Of a stretch of DNA of 42,207 nucleotides, positions 7,458 to 14,956 are shown piece after piece. This DNA is from Bacillota bacterium (GTDB taxonomy: Bacteria; Bacillota; Sulfobacillia; Sulfobacillales; JAIMBI01). Each line of letters opens with the position of its first letter. Positions within the stretch are counted from its first letter, which is position 1. Below the pieces are notes generated by a model that saw nothing but the letters and a program-made list of their open reading frames with translations, was not told the DNA's origin and did no database searches. The stretch lies in the NCBI GenBank assembly GCA_021846505.1, contig JAJZWV010000033.1:1-42207 (forward strand). Direction: 5' to 3'. Both the position numbers and the translations under genes were made by a program.

Positions 7458-8157
7458 GGCTCACCTCGCCCCGTTCCCGGTGGGCCAGCGCCATGACGCC
7501 CCACCCCACCGCCCCCGCCAGGATCAGCGCGGCCTGGCCCGGCAGCGTGCCCGCTAGGACCGCAAAGAAGGTGGGCACCATGATCCAAAACAGCACCACC
7601 ACTCCTAAGGGCGCAGCCGCCAGCACGGTGATGGTTCCTCGGCCCGACGCCAAGGCCGCCGTGCGCTCCCACCGCAGCCGGCGATCCAGCCGCAGCTGGG
7701 CCAGGAGCTGGTGCGCCAGCCGGTCCACCGATCCGCCGTGCCGAGCCAGCACCTGCCAGGCGCGGCTAGCCTGGCGAATGGCCGGAATCGGCCACGCCGC
7801 TGCCAGCTGATCCCCCAAATCGTCGACCCGGCGCGCCAGCGGGCGCAGGTGGGGCGGCAGCGATCGGTCCACTGCGCGCGCCAGTGCCGGCTCGGCGCCA
7901 GCCACCAACAGCAGCTGCTCCAGAAATTGCTCCACCTCTGAGTCCAGGGTGTCGCGATCACTCAGCCGCCGGCGCCACTGGCTGGCCGCCTGGTAGCCCC
8001 CGCCCAAAAGCAGCGCCCCGACGGCAAACGCCCACGAGCCCAACCCCAAGCCGGCCAGGGCGCCGAGCGCCGACTCCCAGCCGGCCCGGCGCCCTGCGGC
8101 CAGCGCCGCCGCCACGGCAGCGGCCACCCACCAGCCCCACGCAGTCTCCGGACTCAT
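7450..8157 (-). CDS. TadB-like inner-membrane assembly protein (T2SSF domain)
   Basis: A 235-residue platform protein. Two hydrophobic segments at the N-terminus are followed by a T2SSF helical bundle (about 75-165: FLEQLLLVAGAEPALARAV, then GSVDRLAHQLLAQLRLDRR). Two more hydrophobic segments (about 172-192 and 202-222) follow. This is the TadB layout; in Tad systems it pairs with TadC below the CpaF/TadA motor. ATG 8155-8157 overlaps the stop of the CpaF-like gene as ATGA, so the two are translationally coupled. A longer frame upstream runs inside the CpaF gene and is not used. Confidence 0.8.
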   Translation of the reverse strand: MSPETAWGWWVAAAVAAALAAGRRAGWESALGALAGLGLGSWAFAVGALLLGGGYQAASQWRRRLSDRDTLDSEVEQFLEQLLLVAGAEPALARAVDRSLPPHLRPLARRVDDLGDQLAAAWPIPAIRQASRAWQVLARHGGSVDRLAHQLLAQLRLDRRLRWERTAALASGRGTITVLAAAPLGVVVLFWIMVPTFFAVLAGTLPGQAALILAGAVGWGVMALAHRERGEVSHA

Positions 8158-9341
8158 GGGGTGGGCCGCTCGAGCTGCCCCGCGCGGTCGCGGACAAAGC
8201 GGGGGCGCACAGCGCCGTCCACGATGACGTCCACTTCCTCGACCCGCCGGGCCCCTTCCGGGGTGCGCGCCACAAACACGATGATGTCCACCGCACGCAA
8301 GATTTGCTGGCACAGCACCTCAAAAGACAGGGGCGTGCCGCTGCGAAGCGCCGCCCGCGCCATCCGGTACACGGTGTCCAAGCCGGGGCCGGGGCTATGC
8401 ACCGTGGTAAAGCTGCCGGGGTGGCCAGTGGCCATCGCCTCAATCAAATCGAGCGCTTCCTGGGCGCGCACCTCGCCGACAATGATGCGGTCGGGCCGCA
8501 TCCGGAGGGCCTGGACCACCAAATCGTGGGTGGTGTAGCGACCCGAACTTTCCAGAGACACGGTCCCTCCTCGAGGCAAATCCAACTCCCGCACATCCTC
8601 GATCACGACCAGCCTCTGGTCATGTGGGATGGCATCGGTCAACAGCCTCAGGAGATGGGTCTTGCCGGCGCCCGCGCCGCCGGCCACCACCACATTGGCT
8701 CGCGCCTGCACCGACTCCGTCAAAAACTCCCACACCTCCGGCGTCACGGCGCCGGCTTCCAGCAAGTCATCGATGCTGGGAGGCCGTTCGGGGGTGCGCC
8801 GGATGGCCAGCGCGGGGTATCGGCTCACCGGCGGCAGGATCACCGAGATGCGCGAGCCATCAGAAAGCCGCGCGTCCGCCATCGGGTGCTCCGTTGTGAG
8901 GTCGCGGCCCGCCCGCGCCGCCAGCCGCTGGGCCAGCGCAGCCACCTCCGCCTCGTCGGTGAACACCGACGCCACCCGCTCCAACACCCCTCCGCGCTCT
9001 ACTACCACCTCATCTGCGCGGTTCACCATAATCTCGGTGATGCGGTCATCCAGCAGCAGCGCATCCAATGCGCCGAGACCGGTCAGCTGGTTCAGGGCCG
9101 ACCGGCGAACCAGCGGCCGGACAGCCGGCTCGGTGTCGAAGTCGTCCAGCAAGGCATCCACCGCGCGGCCTAACGCCGCCAGCCGCTCTTCCGTCCACAC
9201 CAAGTACCCCAGCTGGTCCGCGTGGCGGGCCTCCACTTCGCGCACCACGCGCGCGCTCACCTCACTCAGGCCATCTACCGGCTCCCGGGCGTGGAGCGGC
9301 TGAAAGCGCCGGACACTTGACTCTGGAACCAATCGCGCCAT
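8154..9341 (-). CDS. CpaF/TadA-type secretion ATPase (VirB11/GspE superfamily)
   Basis: A hexameric AAA-like motor of 395 residues that powers pilus assembly or substrate export from the cytoplasmic side. After a leader of about 100 residues comes the CpaF N-domain (LDDRITEIMVNRADEVVVER) and an Asp-box region. Walker A is GGAGAGKT (about 221-228), Walker B is RIIVGE (about 285-290), and EAMATGHPGSFTTVHS contains the His box. All catalytic positions look intact. CpaF and VirB11 belong to one superfamily, so it could serve either half of the hybrid machine. The TadB/TadC neighbours favour the Tad side. The start MARLVPESS (9341) has GGGGGA upstream and lies inside the end of the CpaE-like gene; an upstream start at 9389 is possible. 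Confidence 0.9.
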   Translation of the reverse strand: MARLVPESSVRRFQPLHAREPVDGLSEVSARVVREVEARHADQLGYLVWTEERLAALGRAVDALLDDFDTEPAVRPLVRRSALNQLTGLGALDALLLDDRITEIMVNRADEVVVERGGVLERVASVFTDEAEVAALAQRLAARAGRDLTTEHPMADARLSDGSRISVILPPVSRYPALAIRRTPERPPSIDDLLEAGAVTPEVWEFLTESVQARANVVVAGGAGAGKTHLLRLLTDAIPHDQRLVVIEDVRELDLPRGGTVSLESSGRYTTHDLVVQALRMRPDRIIVGEVRAQEALDLIEAMATGHPGSFTTVHSPGPGLDTVYRMARAALRSGTPLSFEVLCQQILRAVDIIVFVARTPEGARRVEEVDVIVDGAVRPRFVRDRAGQLERPTP

Positions 9342-10246
9342 GCCTTCCGTCCCCCTTTCCCCGGCAGTGCGCCGGCTTGGCCAGGCCATCCGCTCGGCAG
9401 CTTCTCGGCCAGATGGCGGTGCCGGCCGGACAGGTCCGTGCCTTGGACCGCCACTGTCACCGCAGGATTCAGCTCCCGCAGGAGGCCCACCACTTGCGCC
9501 GCGCGCTCCTCTTGATTGGCGCGGCCCATCAGCACGACATGATCAGCGGCCGACGCCCACCGGGCCGCCGCCCACTGGCGCAGATCACGGCCCAAGTCGA
9601 CCACCACGATGCCACCGGACCGGCCCGCCACGTCCTGTGGCCCGGCCCCCCGCTCCGCCGGGACCAGATCCCAAGGTGCCGGGGCCGGCAGCAGAACGCC
9701 CCCGGCGCAGGCAACGGGACGCAAGCTGCTTTCCTGCCACGCTTGGGGGGCCAGCTTCTCTGTCAGCCCGGCCTGGCACCAGTCCGCGTCGACCCACACG
9801 ACAGGCCCGCGGCGCACAGCCAGCTGCTGGCCCCACGCCCACACCGCGGTGGTTACGCCCACCCCGCCCGCCAGGCCGGCCACAGCCACCACTTGCCCTT
9901 CGTCCCCGAATCCCACCGGCCCCAGCAGGCCCTGCACCCACGACTCCACCGTCGGCTCGTCCAGCTCGCCGCACCACACCGTAACCGCGGCAGGGAGTCC
10001 TCGCCAGGCTGGCGGCGGCGATTCCTCCAGCCACACTGCCACCGAGCGGCGATCGGCCCACCGCCGGACCTGATCGGCCGTGAGTCCGTCCAGCTCCTGG
10101 GTCACCATCACTCCTTGGATGCCGGGGCGGTCCAGCGCTTGCTCCATCGCGGCTGACGAATCCACCACCACCGCGCCGGAGGCGGCGCTGAGATGCCGCA
10201 GCTCGCCATGGGACGTGCCCACGGCTACTTGGGCCCAGGCGCTCAT
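9275..10246 (-). CDS. CpaE/TadZ-like MinD-superfamily protein with altered Walker A
   Basis: The 323 residues begin with a receiver-like region without clear phospho-acceptor (about 1-105). A ParA/MinD-type fold follows, as in CpaE/TadZ, which place the Tad machine at a site in the cell. The P-loop reads GLAGGVGVTT (124-133): the Lys of GGVGKTT is Val131, so ATP hydrolysis is unlikely. Later motifs are WVDADW (switch-like) and GIVVVDLGRDL, where the usual D-x-G-R is kept. Altered P-loops also occur in described TadZ proteins. ATG 10246 overlaps the stop of the CpaB-like gene (ATGA), and its end overlaps the start of cpaF. It is between CpaB and CpaF, exactly where Tad clusters place this gene. 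Confidence 0.75.
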   Translation of the reverse strand: MSAWAQVAVGTSHGELRHLSAASGAVVVDSSAAMEQALDRPGIQGVMVTQELDGLTADQVRRWADRRSVAVWLEESPPPAWRGLPAAVTVWCGELDEPTVESWVQGLLGPVGFGDEGQVVAVAGLAGGVGVTTAVWAWGQQLAVRRGPVVWVDADWCQAGLTEKLAPQAWQESSLRPVACAGGVLLPAPAPWDLVPAERGAGPQDVAGRSGGIVVVDLGRDLRQWAAARWASAADHVVLMGRANQEERAAQVVGLLRELNPAVTVAVQGTDLSGRHRHLAEKLPSGWPGQAGALPGKGGRKAWRDWFQSQVSGAFSRSTPGSR

Positions 10247-10776
10247 GGCATCGGCCCCAGGTTAATCAGGCTCGCGGCGGACAAGTTGTGCTGCACCATC
10301 GCCGCCAGCACCGCCACCGGCGCGCTGATCGTGATGGTTCCCGCGCCGCCGTACGCGCTGGCCAGCAGGGCGGCCACGACCACGGGGGGCGAAATCCACG
10401 CCCCATGGCGCCCTGCCACGGCAAATTCCACCCGGTCTCCCGGCGCCACCCCGGTGAGGGCGCCTGCATTGACCGCCACGGCCAGCGACGCGCCGGCCGG
10501 TGCGCCGGCGCCACCCTGCCGGAAGTCGGCGGCCACCACCGTCTGGCCTGGCTCCAAGCTGACTCGCGCCACTGCATGGCCCGGCGGCGGCGCCGTGCCG
10601 AATTGGACGACGGGCCGGAAGTCCTGGCGGGTCACCGCGCTGCCTGCAGGCACCGCCCGCGTCAGCACCCAAGCGGGAGCCGCTTGACGCGCGCTGTAGA
10701 TGCTGGCCGCCGCCAGGATCAAGCCGGCCGCCGGCAGCGCCAGCCGTGCCGGCAGACTCTTAAGCCCCACGGGCAT
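10243..10776 (-). CDS. CpaB/RcpC-like pilus assembly protein (SAF domain)
   Basis: A single N-terminal membrane segment (about 10-28) is followed by an extracytoplasmic SAF-type domain. VLTRAVPAGSAVTRQDFRPV and RVSLEPGQTVVAADFRQGG give the beta-clip pattern that CpaB shares with flagellar FlgA and sialic-acid synthase tails. A second block (GVAPGDRVEFAV) is typical of CpaB. At 177 residues it is shorter than most CpaB proteins (about 250-300). AAGGAGGGAG precedes ATG 10776. The gene start overlaps the end of the VirB4 gene by 17 bases, which directly joins the type IV secretion half and the Tad half in one transcript. Confidence 0.7.
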   Translation of the reverse strand: MPVGLKSLPARLALPAAGLILAAASIYSARQAAPAWVLTRAVPAGSAVTRQDFRPVVQFGTAPPPGHAVARVSLEPGQTVVAADFRQGGAGAPAGASLAVAVNAGALTGVAPGDRVEFAVAGRHGAWISPPVVVAALLASAYGGAGTITISAPVAVLAAMVQHNLSAASLINLGPMP

Positions 10777-12433
10777 GAGCTTCTCCCTCCTTGATCAGGC
10801 GCGCTTCCAGTGGGCTCGCCTGGATGCGAATCGGGATGCGGTCGCGGTCCACCATCAAAAGCCCCTCACCGACGCCCGATCCTTCCAGCAGGGCGGCCTC
10901 CGGCTTCGTGAGGTGGAACACCTGCGACAGCTCGGGGACCGCGTCTGGGTGCGGGCGCAGCAGCAGCACCAGCGGGCTGTTGCGCAGGCACACCTGGGCC
11001 GACACCGACCGGAGCGCATCATGGGCATCCTGCGTCACCAGCGTAAGCGCCGTGCGCCACTTGCGCGCCCGCCGGTACAGCTCCTCCAGATACGGAGCCA
11101 GGCGAGGATCGGCCAGCAGATGCCACGCCTCATCAAACACGACCCATCGGGGCGCTGCGCGGTAGAGCGTGGCCGCTACATGCTCCACAGCCACCAAATA
11201 TGCTGCCGTGGCCAAGCTGGCTGGGATGCGGGACAGGTCCACGACCGTGAAGCCATCGTCGGGAAATGGCTCCGCCGTGTCGCCCATGAGTGCAACCCAC
11301 TCTCGGACCGAGGGTCCGATGCGCTCAGCGATGCTGGCATCCCACTCTGTGAGCTCCTCCAGCCAAGGGCCGGGCCCGATATCCGCAGCGGCGCCGGCCA
11401 AATTTTCGCGCACCGCGTCGGCCATCCGGCGGGGAAGGCGCGTGCCCAGGGTGTCCAGCCAGCGCACCGCGAAGTTGGCGCGACGGGCTCGCTCGGCGGG
11501 CGTGTCCTCGTAGACGGCCAGGGGGTTCAAGCCAGCACCTCGGCCCACGCGCATCACGTGCGCCGGTTCGGCTAAGGCTCCATACTCGCCCTCGGGGTCC
11601 ACCACCAGCACCGGGAGCCCCTGATAGCGTGCGCGGAGCATCAGCACTTTGGTGGCAAAGCTCTTGCCGGCTCCTGACCACGCGACCGTGAGGCTGTGCG
11701 GGGCTGGCAGCCGATCGCGGTCCACCACCACCAAGCTTTGCGTGAGAGGGTTTTCTCCCCACACCTGCCCCCGCGGGTGTTGGACCTCGTCCCCCATCCA
11801 TGGAAACAGGGTCGCGGCCGCGCGGCTGTCCATCTCCCTTGCCCCTTGCCGCGGGAAGCCCCCGGGCAGCGCACTGCGAAACGTCTCCACCTGCTGAAAC
11901 CGACACCGGCGCAGGGGAAGCATGAGGCTTTCGGCCACGCTCATCACCTGGTGGCAGCGGCGGTCCAGCTCATCCTTGGTGGGAGCTTGCAGCACCACCG
12001 CCAGCCCTACCGTGAGCAGCCGGGTGGCGCCGCGGGCCAACTCGCGCCGGAGCTCCTCCGCATCGGCGGCCGCGGTTTGGCCGGCTGCGTCCGGCAGGCG
12101 CCCCATCTGAGAACGCGACCGCTCGGCGCCCTGATGCCAAATGAGCCGGCGCGTGAGCCGGGCCACCTGCTCTTCAGATCCCAGCGGCTCGATGGCCAAC
12201 ACCACCACATGGGCAAACGGAGCCTCTAACAGCGGCCGCCACCATCCCGCCCGCACCTCCCTCGGCCAGCCCCGCACCGCCAGCGCCCTCACCCAGCGGT
12301 CGTCAATGGCGAGGGCGTCGGGAAGTACCTCGATGGAATCTGGCCAGATGGACAGCAGCCGCCGACCCTCGCCCGCGTCGCGAGGGTCATCCCTCAGGAC
12401 TCTTCTGGCCACGGAGCGACGTCCCATGACCAC
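10760..12433 (-). CDS. VirB4/TraC-type conjugation ATPase
   Basis: A 557-residue motor ATPase of the VirB4/TrbE/TraC family. It should energise pilus biogenesis and substrate passage at the inner membrane. Walker A is AWSGAGKS (251-258) and Walker B VVFDEAW (431-437), followed by the helix with AYLEEL-like spacing RLAPYLEELYRRARKWRTAL and TQDAHD. VVDPEGEYGALAE is the usual VirB4 block after Walker A. The N-terminal VirB4 domain is largely missing and is found in the gene upstream. AAGGAGGTGA precedes two possible starts, GTG 12433 and ATG 12427. The frame starts inside the end of the upstream gene (about 40-base overlap). No VirD4-like coupling ATPase is present nearby. Confidence 0.9.
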   Translation of the reverse strand: MVMGRRSVARRVLRDDPRDAGEGRRLLSIWPDSIEVLPDALAIDDRWVRALAVRGWPREVRAGWWRPLLEAPFAHVVVLAIEPLGSEEQVARLTRRLIWHQGAERSRSQMGRLPDAAGQTAAADAEELRRELARGATRLLTVGLAVVLQAPTKDELDRRCHQVMSVAESLMLPLRRCRFQQVETFRSALPGGFPRQGAREMDSRAAATLFPWMGDEVQHPRGQVWGENPLTQSLVVVDRDRLPAPHSLTVAWSGAGKSFATKVLMLRARYQGLPVLVVDPEGEYGALAEPAHVMRVGRGAGLNPLAVYEDTPAERARRANFAVRWLDTLGTRLPRRMADAVRENLAGAAADIGPGPWLEELTEWDASIAERIGPSVREWVALMGDTAEPFPDDGFTVVDLSRIPASLATAAYLVAVEHVAATLYRAAPRWVVFDEAWHLLADPRLAPYLEELYRRARKWRTALTLVTQDAHDALRSVSAQVCLRNSPLVLLLRPHPDAVPELSQVFHLTKPEAALLEGSGVGEGLLMVDRDRIPIRIQASPLEARLIKEGEAHARGA

Positions 12434-13005
12434 TTCACCTCCTTGGGCAGTTCCACGGCCGCCAGCGCCGAAAACACGAAGTCGTACAGCTCCTCGGTCG
12501 GGAGCTGGCGGATGCGGACACCCACCGGCCGCAGTCCCTCCGCCACGGCGGCCTGCCGCCGGGTCAGCTCCATCTGCGCCTCATCCCACAGCACCTCGCC
12601 CCGCTTGAGGGGCCGGCTGCGCGAGTCCAGGCCCTGCCAAGACAGCACCAGGAAAAAACGGCGGCGCAGCAGGTGCTCGGTCCGCGCAGACTCTTGCAGA
12701 AAGCGCACGTAGTCGGCCAGGGCGGGCCGAAGATGCGGCTCAAGCTGCCCCTCTTGGGACTTCACTTCGGCCAGGTATTCGTCAAGCCGCATCCGGTCGG
12801 TCCGAATCAGGATCTGGATGGGAAACGCCAGGCCGTTTAAGAAGTTGGTAAACTGCAACACGAGCGCGTGCCGCTCGCGATCGCTTTTGAGGGCGAATCC
12901 CACCGGGGTCACCTCCAGCACCGCGACAAACCGATCTCGCTCCAACAGGCACATTCCGCCGCCAATGGCCCGCAGCGGGTACAGGCGCCGCATGCCGGCC
13001 GTCAT
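12394..13005 (-). CDS. TraC-like protein, detached N-terminal domain of VirB4
   Basis: The 203-residue soluble protein has the pattern of the VirB4 N-terminal region. MCLLERDRFVAVLEVTPVGF is followed by a segment ending RHALVLQFTNFLNGLAFPIQ, then a helical part (DYVRFLQESARTEHLLRRRF) and a strand (FFLVLSWQG). The same split of PrgI, TraC-like N-domain and VirB4 into adjacent genes is known from Firmicutes conjugative elements and candidate-phylum genomes. It presumably forms one complex with the ATPase encoded next. ATG 13005 has GGAG eight bases upstream. A longer frame runs up to 13242 inside the PrgI gene and is rejected for lack of protein-like sequence. Confidence 0.75.
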   Translation of the reverse strand: MTAGMRRLYPLRAIGGGMCLLERDRFVAVLEVTPVGFALKSDRERHALVLQFTNFLNGLAFPIQILIRTDRMRLDEYLAEVKSQEGQLEPHLRPALADYVRFLQESARTEHLLRRRFFLVLSWQGLDSRSRPLKRGEVLWDEAQMELTRRQAAVAEGLRPVGVRIRQLPTEELYDFVFSALAAVELPKEVKWSWDVAPWPEES

Positions 13006-13072
13006 TTTCACCACTCCAACTGCCCCTTTCGCTTTCGCCTTTTGCTCTCCTCGGATGGGCTGCACTCTCCCC

Positions 13073-13342
13073 TCAGGACTCCGGAACGAAACAGCGCGGC
13101 GACAGATGATACCAGGCCCACCAGCCAACCTGCATCCACAGGGGATCGTGGTCCAGCCGCACCAATGCGGCGGCCGCCAGCCCGGCCACCGCCGCCGCGG
13201 CGCCCATGGGGTGGCCGGGCGCGGCATATGCCATGGCGCCAAGCGACACGCCAGCCGCTAACACCAGGGCGTCGCCCAATCCCACCCCGAAGAGCGCGCC
13301 CGCCTCACTGGGAAGCGGCAGCGGAATTTCCCTCCTTACCAC
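13073..13342 (-). CDS. PrgI-family conjugation membrane protein
   Basis: An 89-residue protein with a PrgI-type start (MVRREIPLPLPSEAG, where the R-x-x-I-P signature is conserved). Two membrane helices follow (about 25-46 and 50-64), then an amphipathic tail WMQVGWWAWYHLSP. PrgI proteins sit in the inner membrane of Gram-positive type IV secretion systems and are normally encoded just before the VirB4 gene, as here. The start is GTG 13342, eight bases after GGGGAG, and overlaps the stop of the VirB6-like gene. An AGGAGG lies just downstream of this GTG and could serve an internal non-ATG start, but that would delete the conserved first residues. Confidence 0.7.
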   Translation of the reverse strand: MVRREIPLPLPSEAGALFGVGLGDALVLAAGVSLGAMAYAAPGHPMGAAAAVAGLAAAALVRLDHDPLWMQVGWWAWYHLSPRCFVPES

Positions 13343-14091
13343 AGCGTGCGCTCCCCGCCCAGCCGCCCCACCTCATTGGGAATGCGCGCAAGAAACCACA
13401 AGCCGCCGGCCGCCACCAGCATCCCCCCGAAGGAAGCGGCCTGCACCACCAGTCGAACGGCGATCCACCACCCCGCCGCTTGCGCCGCCTGCACAAGGAC
13501 CAGCGCCAAAAGCCGGCGGCAGGGCCTCCACAGCACACCGGGATCCCCGCTGGCCACGAAGCCCAGCGCCGCCCAAGGCACCCACGCCGCGAGCCAGTAC
13601 ACGTACACGGCCCGCACCACATACCAGAGTGACAGGTACAGCACCAGTGCTCCCAAAGCCCCCTCCAGCCCCAGCAGCATCAAGGGCGAGGCGGCCAACG
13701 CGCCGCCGGACCAGTCGAGGGTCCCCGCAGAGCCGCTAATCAGGGCGGCCACGACCGCGTTGTTGAGGGACAGCAGCATCTGCATCAGGCTGGGAAGGCC
13801 CCCCATCACCATCGCGGCCAGGACGGCCCGCACCAGCAGGCCGGACCATGGCCGCGCGGGCGCCAGCTGCACCAGCGTGGGCCACACCGCCGCGACGGCA
13901 GCCAGGGCCAGCGCCCCTGCCAGCGCACCCCATGCCAAATCGCGAGACCACGCCAACAGCACGATCGCGGGCCCGGTCCAGCGGAGCGGGTAAAACACCA
14001 CCTGCGACAGGGCCACCTGAGCGCCCGCGGTAATCCATCCCACCACCACGCCGTCCAGGTACCGGAGAAACAGCAGGATGGGATTCATCAC
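13336..14091 (-). CDS. VirB6/TrbL-like polytopic membrane protein
   Basis: A 251-residue, strongly hydrophobic protein with about six membrane helices. It has a YxDGVVVGWITAGAQ start region and a central LPSLMQMLLSLNNAVV segment preceding a more polar loop with SGSAG. It resembles the VirB6/TrbL channel subunits of type IV secretion in size, helix layout and position between pilin and PrgI. Sequence identity in this family is low, so the call rests partly on context. Either GTG 14091 or ATG 14088 is the start; both overlap the stop codon of the pilin gene (GTGATG), indicating coupled translation. Confidence 0.65.
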   Translation of the reverse strand: MMNPILLFLRYLDGVVVGWITAGAQVALSQVVFYPLRWTGPAIVLLAWSRDLAWGALAGALALAAVAAVWPTLVQLAPARPWSGLLVRAVLAAMVMGGLPSLMQMLLSLNNAVVAALISGSAGTLDWSGGALAASPLMLLGLEGALGALVLYLSLWYVVRAVYVYWLAAWVPWAALGFVASGDPGVLWRPCRRLLALVLVQAAQAAGWWIAVRLVVQAASFGGMLVAAGGLWFLARIPNEVGRLGGERTLW

Positions 14092-14321
14092 TTGGCCACA
14101 AATTGCAGCAGGTTCTTGATGACGGCCACCATTAAAATCAGCAGCAGACCCAAGGCGGCTCGCGCCATCACGCCCTTCGCGCCCTCGACGCTGCGGGGGC
14201 TGGACGCCGTCATGAAACGAATCCCCCCGTACACCATGACCAGCGTAAACAGCCCGCCAGCCACAGCGACCAGGAGATTCGTAATGCGGGCGACGGCTGC
14301 CAAAATGTTGACCGTCGGCAT
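14088..14321 (-). CDS. VirB2/TrbC-like pilin subunit
   Basis: First gene of the ten-gene operon. The 77-residue protein consists of two membrane helices (about 15-37 and 53-72) joined by a polar loop with SSPRSVEGAKG, and it ends in a short basic tail. This is the helical hairpin of VirB2/TrbC pilins, and the motif VMVYGGIRFMTAS is typical of the Gram-positive and candidate-phylum members. No long signal peptide precedes it. ATG 14321 follows GAGGAGGGGG with ideal spacing, stronger than for most genes here, as expected for an abundant subunit. It takes the place that an Flp pilin gene would hold in a normal Tad cluster. Confidence 0.75.
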   Translation of the reverse strand: MPTVNILAAVARITNLLVAVAGGLFTLVMVYGGIRFMTASSPRSVEGAKGVMARAALGLLLILMVAVIKNLLQFVAK

Positions 14322-14540
14322 GGTCCCCCTCCTCTCATCAAGCCCACCGCCGATGATATCGACAGGGGTCCGGATATTTCGTGTTTAATCCCCACGATTT
14401 TTCTGGAGCTACTAAGAGCGCTATATCACGCCATTCCTTGAATATGTCGGATTCGACACGCTTCGATATATCTACCGACATTGACCAGGTGAGGCAATAG
14501 GAGGGTTTCTGGAGACACAGCAGTGACGGGCAGGGACCTG
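14322..14540 (-). promoter_or_regulatory. AT-richer leader upstream of the hybrid secretion operon
   Basis: This stretch is clearly richer in A and T than its surroundings (GATATATCG, ATATTCAAGG, TTAAACACGAAATATCC on the minus strand). It must hold the operon promoter. The best pair I can find is TTGCCT and TAGATA with a 17-base spacer at about 14494-14465, which is weak. GTCGG...CCGAC forms an inverted repeat around it. A 47-codon open frame is possible here but lacks a ribosome binding site. Confidence 0.35.
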
Positions 14541-14632
14541 CGGCGGAGAGGGGCAGGCAAGACAGATGGTTCAGCCGCGACGGCGATGCCCGCAAGCTGA
14601 CGGCCTCTGCGGTGGGCAAAGAGGTCTGAAGA

Positions 14633-14935
14633 CTATTCCGAGGGCAGATCAGTATGGCCCGCCAACACCCGTTGGCACGAAATGACTTCGCAGGCCGCGA
14701 TGGTGCTACGCACGTGCTTTTGGGCCTCGCCCGCGTGAATCGGCTTCAATGCACGGAGGGGATGCAGTCCGGTGCCGAGCTGGATCTATCACGTGTTGAC
14801 TTCGTACAGGGTCAGCGTGGTGGCGGCCACCCTCAGGCGGTCCAAGTCCGGATACTGTTCCGCCAAGCCATCAATCAGCTGGCCCAAGGCGTGGACAAGC
14901 GGAAAGTACCGCGAGGGCGCTACATACAGGCCTTC
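14633..14935 (-). pseudogene. HEPN-domain toxin pseudogene (C-terminal half)
   Basis: In one minus-strand frame the sequence SRYFPLVHALGQLIDGLAEQ then YPDLDRLRVAATTLTLYEVNT is followed by two stop codons (TGA TAG at about 14786-14791). It continues in the same frame to KPIHAGEAQKHVRSTIAACE before TAG at 14633-14635. This is the second half of a HEPN protein, with H-x-L near the fourth helix, Y-x-V-x-x-R-Y before the last helix, and an A-x-x-A helix. The expected RYP is exactly where the stops lie. The first half, with the catalytic R-x4-H, is missing. HEPN proteins are usually RNase toxins paired with MNT antitoxins, and an MNT remnant lies directly upstream. Confidence 0.6.
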
Positions 14936-14956
14936 AGGGCCTTGGCCCGCGCCTGC

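Noticed and set aside
8154-9389. CpaF homologue taken alone as the VirB11 ATPase of a plain type IV secretion system
   Set aside because: The same superfamily covers both, but the adjacent CpaB, CpaE, TadB and TadC homologues in Tad order are not explained by a plain type IV secretion system.
14341-14481. 47-codon minus-strand frame (starts MSVDISKRVESDIF) in the leader of the hybrid operon
   Set aside because: No Shine-Dalgarno site and no recognisable fold; it lies in the expected promoter region. Could still be a leader peptide.
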